Assembly (NCBI GenBank): GCA_020851395.1
Contig: JADZCW010000157.1
Coordinates: 1 to 5,061, forward strand
Length of the DNA: 5,061 nt
Source: Phycisphaeraceae bacterium
Lineage (GTDB): Bacteria > Planctomycetota > Phycisphaerae > Phycisphaerales > Phycisphaeraceae
Direction: 5' to 3'
Positions 1 to 5,061 of this stretch are shown one piece after another. Numbering within the stretch: position 1 is the stretch's first letter; every line of letters starts with the position of its first letter. The translations under genes were made by a program, and so were the position numbers. Below the pieces are notes generated by a model. The model worked only from the letters and a program-made list of their open reading frames with translations, was not told the DNA's origin and searched no databases.

Positions 1-1677
1 CTGCTGTCGCTCGTCGCGTGCACCGCGCAACCCGATGCGATGCTGGTCGACACGTTCTACCGTGGCGAGCTCGGAACGGCCCGGGTCTACATGCAGAACA
101 ACCTCAGCAAGGATCGGAACGACCGGGATTACCTGCTCGACCGCATGCGGTTGGGCATCGTGGCGCTCGGCGACGGTTACCCGCAGGTGGCTGGGCCGGT
201 GCTGGACGAGGTCTACGACGTGCTCCGCACGGCGGGGCTCAACGCGGACAGGACGGTCAGCTCGGTGGTGATCAACGAGGACCAGAAGATCTGGAAGGGC
301 GAGCCGTTCGAGCAGGCCATGGCGTACTGCTACGTAGCGGCCCACTACGCGGAGATAGGGTCGTGGGACAACACCCGGGCGGCGGCGCTCAACTCGCTGT
401 TCCATCTGCGCGACTTCGGCACGGCTGAGACCGGGCGACGCAAGAACAGCGAAGACCTGATCCGGCAGGCGGAGACGCGAGGGAATGATTACCTGGACAA
501 GGGGTATGTCTCGCGGGAGTCGAACTTCGCGCTGGGATACCTGCTCTGCGCCATCGCCAACCAGCAGATTGGGCGGATCGACGAGGCCAACGACTACTAC
601 GCCCACGCGACCGAGGCCAACCCCGCGTTGGAGGACCTGGTCCGCACCTTCCGGGGGGGCAAGTACAACACGGTGCTGATCGTCGACGCGGGGCGCGGGC
701 CGCAGAAGACGGCCTCGGGGCCGGACAACGCCATCGCGACGTTCATGCCGTTGACGCCGTCGGACGGGACAGCCCTGCGCGTGGTGACGTCGGCCGGCGA
801 GGCGGACTACCCGATCGTGGTGGACCTGAACATCCTGGCCCGCGACCACATGTGGAACAACCTCGAGGATGTCCGGATCGCCAAGAGCCAGGTCGGTTCC
901 TTGATGATGACCGCCGGAGCGATCACGGGGATGTACGGCGTGCAGAACCGGGACAACACGATGGGCTACGTCGGCCTGGGCCTGCTGGCGGCCGGGGCCT
1001 TCGCCAAGGCCGGCGCCCATGCCGACACGCGCTACTGCGAGGTGATGCCGCAGCGCGTCTACGTCGTGCCGCTGGAGCTCGGGCCGCAGGACACGACCGT
1101 AACGCTGCAAGTGCTGGGCAACCCGGCGTCGCGGATGGTGGTGACGGGGTTCCCCCTTGAGAAGTCGGACACGGCCGTTCTGCGATACATCCGGCTGGTG
1201 GCGGTGCGCAACGGGCCGGCGCCGGACTGGGCGACGTGCGGGGTCATCCGCTTCGACAACGACCGCGTGCCGAAGATGCCCGCCGGGAGCGGGCCCTACA
1301 TCCTCGGCGGAAACTCGGTCCGCACGCCCACGGAGGCGGTCTTCGACGAGTATCTCAGGCGTGGCCTCTACACCGACCTGACGCTGTCGGAGTTCGAGGA
1401 TCTCTACAAGGCTGAGGGGATCTCCGTGAACCCCGACTGGGAGGCCAACGCTGACACGATGCCCGGCCGGCACCTGCTCGAGGGTGGCGTGTCGCTGATC
1501 GCCCCATTGGGCGGCAAGGCGGGCTACACGCGGATCTTCGGCAAGACGGCACTGCCCTACGCGCCCAAGAGCGAACTCTTGCGCGACTATCGTCAACGAC
1601 TCGAACCCACACCTTCGGCGGCGACATGGCCGGCTTCCGAGCCCGCGACGCCCGCCGAAATGAACCCAGAGAGGTGA
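1..1677 (+). CDS. COG3014-type TPR lipoprotein, 5' end missing
   Basis: The frame is open from base 1, and the first visible residues (LLSLVAC, then TAQPDA) are the end of a lipoprotein signal peptide with lipobox LVA|C at visible residue 7. The true start is therefore upstream, and the ATG at base 40 is internal. 558 residues are visible. Residues ~15-215 are helical and TPR-like, including WKGEPFEQAMAYCYVAAHY and a later IGRIDEANDYYAHATEANP repeat. Residues 219-236 hold the GGKYNTVLIVDAGRGPQK strand and turn. A Gly/Ala-rich hydrophobic stretch (~303-340) leads into ADTRYCEVMPQRVYVVPLEL (341 onward), the position of the ADTR-x-W-x-x-LP signature I recall for COG3014. The C-terminal part (GPYILGGNSVRTP, HLLEGG) ends in a Pro/Ala-rich tail. 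The predicted location is the periplasm, lipid-anchored to a membrane. Its molecular function is unknown; the family neighbours YcfL and LpoB genes in other bacteria, so a role in the cell envelope is inferred. The family call is made by eye from motifs. Confidence 0.88.
   Translation: MLSLVACTAQPDAMLVDTFYRGELGTARVYMQNNLSKDRNDRDYLLDRMRLGIVALGDGYPQVAGPVLDEVYDVLRTAGLNADRTVSSVVINEDQKIWKGEPFEQAMAYCYVAAHYAEIGSWDNTRAAALNSLFHLRDFGTAETGRRKNSEDLIRQAETRGNDYLDKGYVSRESNFALGYLLCAIANQQIGRIDEANDYYAHATEANPALEDLVRTFRGGKYNTVLIVDAGRGPQKTASGPDNAIATFMPLTPSDGTALRVVTSAGEADYPIVVDLNILARDHMWNNLEDVRIAKSQVGSLMMTAGAITGMYGVQNRDNTMGYVGLGLLAAGAFAKAGAHADTRYCEVMPQRVYVVPLELGPQDTTVTLQVLGNPASRMVVTGFPLEKSDTAVLRYIRLVAVRNGPAPDWATCGVIRFDNDRVPKMPAGSGPYILGGNSVRTPTEAVFDEYLRRGLYTDLTLSEFEDLYKAEGISVNPDWEANADTMPGRHLLEGGVSLIAPLGGKAGYTRIFGKTALPYAPKSELLRDYRQRLEPTPSAATWPASEPATPAEMNPER
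1668..1677 (+). promoter_or_regulatory. Shine-Dalgarno of the ycfL-like gene, overlapping the upstream stop
   Basis: AGAGAGGTGA lies directly before the ATG at 1681 and contains GAGGTGA, a strong anti-SD match. Its last three bases are the TGA stop of the COG3014-type gene. The GAGG core ends 6 bases before the ATG. Termination and re-initiation at one site point to translational coupling of the two lipoprotein genes. Confidence 0.8.
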
Positions 1678-1680
1678 AGC

Positions 1681-2124
1681 ATGAATGCTCTTCGAAACGT
1701 CCGTCGTTGCGGCCCGGCCGTCGTCACGCTCACGCTGGCGACCGTCGTCCTGACCGGCTGCCTGTACCCCAATCCGCCGGCAACCAAGGCCGACCCGGTG
1801 GCTCGCGAGAACTACCCGCGGAACATCGCGCTGCAGAACCTCGACTACGGCATGGTCGGCGGGGCGCCGTCGGTTGAGCCCTCCACGGCGGACAAGCCCA
1901 TGCGCGTCAGCGTGCCGATGCGGAACATCACCGACTACGGCATCAACGTGCAGTACATGTTCGAGTTCTTCGACACCCAGGGACGCGTCGTGCCCCGGGC
2001 GGGGTCGAGCGTGCAGAACTGGCGGTTCGTGCACATGGACCCGAGTGTGATGATGTATTTCGACGGCGCGGCGTTGGACACCACGGCGGTGGACTGGCGG
2101 CTGACCGTCCGCTCGGCCCGCTGA
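1681..2124 (+). CDS. ycfL: YcfL-family (DUF1425) lipoprotein
   Basis: This 147-residue protein has a signal peptide with basic N-region MNALRNVRR, a hydrophobic core, and lipobox LTG|C at Cys27, so the mature product is a lipoprotein of about 121 residues. Sequence after the anchor fits DUF1425. YPRNIALQNL is followed by a strand (MRVSVPMRNIT), then INVQYMFEFFDTQGRVV, where YcfL proteins have a YRF-x-W-[FY]-D-x-x-G pattern, then the W of QNWRFV, an alanine (GAALDTT) and a final strand DWRLTVRSAR. E. coli YcfL is similar in size (about 125 residues) and is encoded next to lpoB. The biochemical role of YcfL is unknown; the fold is probably a small beta-sandwich. The gene begins 3 bases after the previous stop, so the two are almost certainly co-transcribed. 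Family assignment is fairly secure; the function is not. Confidence 0.88.
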   Translation: MNALRNVRRCGPAVVTLTLATVVLTGCLYPNPPATKADPVARENYPRNIALQNLDYGMVGGAPSVEPSTADKPMRVSVPMRNITDYGINVQYMFEFFDTQGRVVPRAGSSVQNWRFVHMDPSVMMYFDGAALDTTAVDWRLTVRSAR

Positions 2125-2138
2125 CGCCCCGGAAGACG

Positions 2139-2158
2139 TGACTCGCTGCTGACTCGCT
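2139..2158 (+). repeat. Short direct repeat TGACTCGCT x2
   Basis: TGACTCGCT occurs at 2139-2147 and exactly again at 2150-2158, one helical turn (11 bp) apart centre to centre. It lies in the 80-base gap between the ycfL-like and LpoB-like genes. Spacing of one turn is typical of tandem half-sites for a DNA-binding protein, but two copies of 9 bases could be chance. No regulator is recognised. Confidence 0.35.
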
Positions 2159-2176
2159 CATGCGACCGATATCATC

Positions 2177-2188
2177 GCGGCATGCCGC
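2177..2188. repeat. 12-bp perfect palindrome before the LpoB-like gene
   Basis: GCGGCATGCCGC is its own reverse complement and sits 3 bases before the GGAGG of the LpoB-like gene. It could be an operator or a small RNA hairpin (4-bp stem, CAUG loop) affecting ribosome access. Short GC palindromes do arise by chance in GC-rich DNA. Confidence 0.35.
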
Positions 2189-2191
2189 CGC

Positions 2192-2197
2192 GGAGGT
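2192..2197 (+). promoter_or_regulatory. Shine-Dalgarno that fixes the LpoB-like start at 2205
   Basis: GGAGGT lies 7 bases before the ATG at 2205. The same frame also has an ATG at 2160, but it has no SD upstream. It would also put about 15 polar residues (MRPISSRHAAAEVTP) in front of a normal signal peptide. The 2205 start gives a clean MLTRKN basic N-region and a hydrophobic core, so it is preferred. Confidence 0.85.
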
Positions 2198-2204
2198 AAC
2201 ACCC

Positions 2205-4160
2205 ATGCTGACACGCAAGAATGCGCTTGTGCTGACAGTGCTGGTCCTGCTCCTGACGAACATCGCGATGGCGGCGAATCCCGGGCCCAGCACACGCAAC
2301 AAACGTCGTCCGCCCCAGGGCGCAGCGACGCAGGCTCCCGCCACCCAGCCCGCGGCCGTGCCGGCGCCGGCTTCGACGCCGACCACGCCGCCGGCACCCG
2401 TGAGCGTGCGCAAGCCTGACCCTGCCCCGACCAACGCGTCGGGCGATGCGAATGAGCCGGACGTTGCGGCGTTTACCGAGGCCTACCGTCAGGCCGGCTC
2501 GCCTCGGGTGCTGGTCATTGCCGGGATCGACAACCGCATGGTCGAGTCCGACCAGGCCGACACGCCCGGCGAAGTGCGTGATCTCTACCGCGACCGCGGC
2601 CGGGTGGCCAGCGGGGTCGGCGAAGAGGAGCGATACCTCGGCAACCGGCTGGCGGAGTTCAACGTCACCGGGGCGGCCCCCATGCTCACGGCGGAGATCG
2701 ATCGCTACCTCCTGCAGGCCGGCGCCGAGATCGTCAGCACCGATGCGGTGAGCGAGATGGATCAGCGGTTTATCGCCATGAGCACTCTGTCGCGCGATCG
2801 CGGGCAGCTCGAACTGCTTGCGACAAAGATCAACGCCGACGTGGTGCTGACCATCCGGATGATCCCGGGGCAGGCCGTCGAAGCACGCGGGGCGAAATAC
2901 CGTGTGATCGTCGAGACGACCCAGGTCGCCTCGGCCAGGCAGGTCGGCTCGTTCAGCTTCGACTGGCTCGAGGGCGACGACGTCTACGCTGTCAAGCGCT
3001 ACGGGCAGGCGATCTCGCGGCGGTTCATGGCTGACTTTGTGGACTTCTCCCATCGGGCGCTCGCCGGGGCCCAGCGGTACAGCGTGCGGATCTACGGGAT
3101 CGAGTCGGCCGCCCAACTCGGCAAGGTCATCGAGCAGCTCCAGCTCGTGCAGGGCGTCGGCGAGGTCAACACGCGCGGCCTGACACAGCTGCGGCGTCAG
3201 TCAGCCGCGGAATTGTCGCTCAATTACACCGGGCCGGGCTGGCAGCTCGCGGCCGAGCTCGAGGTGGCGGTTTCCCGGGCGACCGACCTAAGCGCCAAGG
3301 TGACGGATAGCGCCCCCGGAAGCATGACCCTGACCGTTGACAAGTCACGAGGCCCCTCGACGCGACCAACGGCCGACGAGAAACGCGACCGCATCGAGGC
3401 CCTGGCGGATGAGGATCACCCCGACCATGAGACAGCCCTCGACCAGCTCTCCAAGGCCTACGAGGCCGCGGGCAAGCCTCGCCTGGCTGTGCTGATCAAT
3501 CGCGGGCTGGCAACTTCGCGTGACGCTGCTGTCCTCGGACCGGGCAGCAACCCGGCGATCAATTCCGGCGGCGGTGATCAGACGATCATTTTCAACCGTT
3601 CGACGTCGTTCGGCACGGACGACGTGCTCGACCAGGAAGTGGCGGCGGAGCTGGCCGAGGCGCGGGCGGACCGGCGAGTGGAAGCTGATCTGCGTCGGGC
3701 CCTGGACCTGCGGCGGATGGAGGACCTCATCAGCGAGAAGCTGAGGGATATGGGCCTGACGCTGGTCGACGCCGACCTGGCGCGGCAGGCGGTAGCCGGC
3801 GGCCTGTCGATGTCCACGACGCAGCCCTCCTCGGCGGTGACCGAGCGGCAGGTGCAGGAGTCGGCCAGCAAACAGAACGCCTTCGAAGTGCTGGTGCAGG
3901 GCGTGGGTGTGGTGACGAGCCTGTCCGACTCCGTCCGCCCGGTGCAGCCGCCACGGGCCGGGACGACTCGGTCCGTCGCCTACAGCTTCCGAGCGGTGGA
4001 CCTGCACGACGGGCGTCTGCTAGGCTCAGCAAGCGGGACGGGCGACCTGTTCCGCCCCCAGGGCCAGACGCCCACGCACGTCACCCAGGACGAACTGGCC
4101 AACCACCTCGCCGCCCAGATCGCCAGCGGCCTGATCGATTCGTGGGGGGCCGGTAAGTAG
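2205..4160 (+). CDS. Exported double LpoB-like envelope protein
   Basis: The product is 651 residues. Residues 1-23 are a classical Sec signal peptide (MLTRKN, hydrophobic core, cleavage at AMA|AN) with no lipobox; I find no cysteine anywhere in the protein. A Pro/Ala/Thr-rich linker covers ~35-80. LpoB-like domain A spans ~88-288, from EAYRQAGSPRVLVIAGIDNR through LTAEIDRYLLQAGAEIVS and LATKINADVVLTIRM to VGSFSFDWLEG. Residues ~291-356 read as a beta-alpha-beta-beta-alpha unit (YSVRIYGI, AAQLGKVIEQL, GVGEVNT, AAELSLNYTG). LpoB-like domain B spans ~413-646: KAYEAAGKPRLAVLINRG, then LISEKLRDMGLTLVD, then AFEVLVQGVGVV, then FRAVDLHDGRLLGSASGTG. The last segment lines up with the LMLVQTGEIIWSGKG end of E. 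coli LpoB. LpoB is a single-domain outer-membrane lipoprotein of about 213 residues that activates PBP1b, also with a Pro-rich linker. The fold is reasonably supported by motif order and by the neighbours; PBP activation is not shown. The product probably acts as a soluble or complexed periplasmic protein. Confidence 0.88.
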   Translation: MLTRKNALVLTVLVLLLTNIAMAANPGPSTRNKRRPPQGAATQAPATQPAAVPAPASTPTTPPAPVSVRKPDPAPTNASGDANEPDVAAFTEAYRQAGSPRVLVIAGIDNRMVESDQADTPGEVRDLYRDRGRVASGVGEEERYLGNRLAEFNVTGAAPMLTAEIDRYLLQAGAEIVSTDAVSEMDQRFIAMSTLSRDRGQLELLATKINADVVLTIRMIPGQAVEARGAKYRVIVETTQVASARQVGSFSFDWLEGDDVYAVKRYGQAISRRFMADFVDFSHRALAGAQRYSVRIYGIESAAQLGKVIEQLQLVQGVGEVNTRGLTQLRRQSAAELSLNYTGPGWQLAAELEVAVSRATDLSAKVTDSAPGSMTLTVDKSRGPSTRPTADEKRDRIEALADEDHPDHETALDQLSKAYEAAGKPRLAVLINRGLATSRDAAVLGPGSNPAINSGGGDQTIIFNRSTSFGTDDVLDQEVAAELAEARADRRVEADLRRALDLRRMEDLISEKLRDMGLTLVDADLARQAVAGGLSMSTTQPSSAVTERQVQESASKQNAFEVLVQGVGVVTSLSDSVRPVQPPRAGTTRSVAYSFRAVDLHDGRLLGSASGTGDLFRPQGQTPTHVTQDELANHLAAQIASGLIDSWGAGK

Positions 4161-4190
4161 CAGGCCTGCCCCTATCACGCGTTTCCTGTC

Positions 4191-4223
4191 AAAAGCCCCC
4201 GTTCATTGAGCGTGGGCTTTTTT
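4191..4223 (+). terminator. Rho-independent terminator of the envelope cluster
   Basis: AAAAGCCC (4191-4198) pairs with GGGCTTTT (4214-4221). After one C/T mismatch, CG (4200-4201) pairs with CG (4211-4212) around a 9-base loop. A run of six T closes the 3' side. It begins 30 bases after the LpoB-like stop codon and separates the three-gene cluster from the kinase. The A-run on the 5' arm gives a weaker T-run on the other strand, so some bidirectional activity is possible, though no convergent gene is present. Confidence 0.9.
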
Positions 4224-4252
4224 CGTTGGGCCGGCCGTTCGCCCCCCACGCC

Positions 4253-4281
4253 TTGATCCTCAGACCGGCCTAGCCGATGAT
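4253..4281 (+). promoter_or_regulatory. Weak sigma70-like promoter candidate for the kinase
   Basis: TTGATC (4253-4258) and GATGAT (4276-4281) each match 4 of 6 bases of the -35 and -10 consensus, with the ideal 17-base spacer. Transcription would begin about 7 bases past the -10, that is at or next to the ATG at 4288. A promoter is expected here, since a terminator lies just upstream, but these boxes are only weak matches. Confidence 0.25.
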
Positions 4282-4296
4282 CTTTTCATGATCATC
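4276..4296. repeat. Inverted repeat enclosing the kinase start codon
   Basis: GATGATC (4276-4282) and GATCATC (4290-4296) are perfect reverse complements separated by 7 bases (TTTTCAT). The start codon at 4288-4290 sits at the loop/right-arm junction. The right side also contains the 8-bp palindrome ATGATCAT (4288-4295). It may be an operator overlapping the putative -10 and start, or an RNA hairpin if the transcript starts further upstream. Confidence 0.45.
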
Positions 4297-5061
4297 CACA
4301 CCCAAGCTTTCGCCCGGGCCGGGCTGATCGGCAACCCCTCGGACGGGTACTTCGGCAAGACGATCTCGGTGATCCTGCGGAACTTCAGCGCCAGCGTGGA
4401 CTGCTACGAGTCGCCGCGGCTGCGGATCACGCCGCTCAGCCGCGACCAGATCCAGTTCGATTCGATCGACGCGCTGGTGCAGGACGTGCAGCTCAACGGG
4501 TACTACGGCGCGATCCGGCTGATCAAGGCGGCGATCAAGCGCTTCGCCGACTACTGCCGGCAGCAGGGCATCACGTTGCCCAATCGCAATTTCACGATCG
4601 AGTACCGCACGGACGTGCCGGTGCGGGTCGGGTTGGCGGGCTCGTCGGCGATCGTGACGGCGACGATGCGGGCGCTCTTGCGCTTCTATGAGATCGATAT
4701 CCCCAAGCCGATCCTGCCGAACCTGGTGTTGGCCGTGGAGCTCGAGGAGCTGGGGATCGGCGCGGGGCTGCAGGACCGGGTGATCCAGACCTACGAGGGC
4801 GCGGTGTTCATGGACTTCGACAAGGAGCACTTCCGGGAGCACGGGCACGGTCGGTATGAGTCGTTGGACCCCAAGCTGCTGCCTCCCTTGTTCGTCGCGT
4901 TCCACGACAGCCTGGCCGAGGGGACCGAGATCACGCACAACGACCTGCGCAGCCGGTTCAACCGGGGGGACGCGGAGGTGCACGCGGCCATCGCCACGTG
5001 GGCTGGATACGCCCAGCAGGCGCGAGACCTGATCCTCGCCGGCCGGGGCCGGGAGATCGGC
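4288..5061 (+). CDS. GHMP-family kinase, probable glucuronokinase, 3' end missing
   Basis: 258 residues are visible and the frame is still open at the window end. GHMP kinases transfer phosphate from ATP to a small hydroxylated substrate in the cytoplasm. Motif 1 is GLIGNPSDGYFG (residues 12-23). The ATP-binding loop P-x3-GLAGSSA is at 111-121, followed by LELEELGIGAGLQDRVIQ-type sequence (~149-167) and GAVFMDFDKEHF (171-182). This order and wording closely follow plant glucuronokinase as I remember it (GNPSDVYFGRTIS, GYYGGVRL, GLSGSSAIV, ELGIVAGLQDRV, MDFSKEH, SLLPPL). That enzyme makes glucuronic acid 1-phosphate from glucuronate and ATP, feeding UDP-glucuronate synthesis. It is about 360 residues, so roughly 100 residues including the C-terminal Gly-rich motif lie outside the window. 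Substrate is inferred; a related sugar is possible. ATG 4288 is the only start codon in frame between the stop at 4207-4209 and the conserved N-terminus, and no Shine-Dalgarno precedes it. The terminator upstream separates it from the envelope cluster. Confidence 0.92.
   Translation, partial: MIIHTQAFARAGLIGNPSDGYFGKTISVILRNFSASVDCYESPRLRITPLSRDQIQFDSIDALVQDVQLNGYYGAIRLIKAAIKRFADYCRQQGITLPNRNFTIEYRTDVPVRVGLAGSSAIVTATMRALLRFYEIDIPKPILPNLVLAVELEELGIGAGLQDRVIQTYEGAVFMDFDKEHFREHGHGRYESLDPKLLPPLFVAFHDSLAEGTEITHNDLRSRFNRGDAEVHAAIATWAGYAQQARDLILAGRGREIG

Noticed and set aside
40..42. ATG at 40 as the start of the first gene
   Set aside because: The frame is open to base 1, and the codons before it encode the end of a lipoprotein signal peptide (LLSLVAC). 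Starting at 40 would remove the lipid anchor.
18..428. Plus-strand frame of 136 codons within the first gene
   Set aside because: Arg/Gly-rich shadow in another frame; frame 1 carries the lipobox and TPR-like sequence.
2160..2162. ATG at 2160 as the start of the LpoB-like gene
   Set aside because: No SD precedes it, and it adds polar residues before the signal peptide. The ATG at 2205 has GGAGGT at proper spacing.
2138..2173. Promoter made of GTGACT (2138) or CTGACT (2149) with GATATC (2168)
   Set aside because: Spacers would be 24 or 13 bases, both far from 17.
2172..3116. Long open frame of 314 codons on the minus strand opposite the LpoB-like gene
   Set aside because: Its product is low-complexity, rich in Arg, His, Gly and Asp, with no signal or domain. 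It is a codon-bias mirror of the GC-rich plus-strand gene, which has a signal peptide, SD and domain structure.
3345..4007. Minus-strand frame of 220 codons over the second LpoB-like domain
   Set aside because: No plausible start context, and composition typical of antisense frames in GC-rich DNA. The plus strand is well explained.
4228..4236. GC palindrome (GGCCGGCC) downstream of the terminator
   Set aside because: A short GC-only palindrome in GC-rich DNA with no T-run or gene-related position; no function supported.
4270..4983. Open minus-strand frame of 237 codons across the kinase
   Set aside because: The plus strand encodes clear GHMP motifs throughout. The minus product is Arg/His/Asp/Val-rich with no recognisable fold, as expected of a mirror frame.

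Overview
This is GC-rich bacterial DNA holding four genes, all read left to right. The two outer genes run off the window edges. Gene content suggests a Gram-negative-type (diderm) bacterium, most likely a planctomycete of the Phycisphaerae kind. The reasons are two lipoprotein signal peptides, an LpoB/YcfL/COG3014-type envelope cluster, and a GHMP sugar kinase resembling plant glucuronokinase. The lineage is inferred from protein style only; no rRNA or other marker gene is present.

Bases 1-4160 hold a three-gene envelope cluster. It starts with a COG3014-type TPR lipoprotein whose first few codons lie before the window. Next, 3 bases downstream, is a YcfL (DUF1425) lipoprotein. After an 80-base gap comes a 651-residue exported protein built from two LpoB-like domains around a small ferredoxin-like domain. 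In proteobacteria, relatives of these three families occur side by side, and LpoB is the outer-membrane activator of the peptidoglycan synthase PBP1b. The window therefore looks like a divergent version of that module. Here the LpoB-like member is duplicated internally, much larger, and lacks a lipidation cysteine. A rho-independent terminator at 4191-4223 closes the cluster.

Bases 4224-5061 start a separate unit: a GHMP-family kinase closely resembling plant glucuronokinase, with 258 residues visible and the C-terminus cut off by the window end. It has no visible Shine-Dalgarno sequence. Its start codon sits inside a perfect 7-bp inverted repeat, and a weak promoter-like pair is placed so that transcription could begin at or near the ATG.

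There is no evidence of mobile elements, CRISPR arrays, tRNA or rRNA. The most interesting parts are the architecture of the LpoB-like protein, the cluster in a probable non-proteobacterial setting, and the arrangement around the kinase start.
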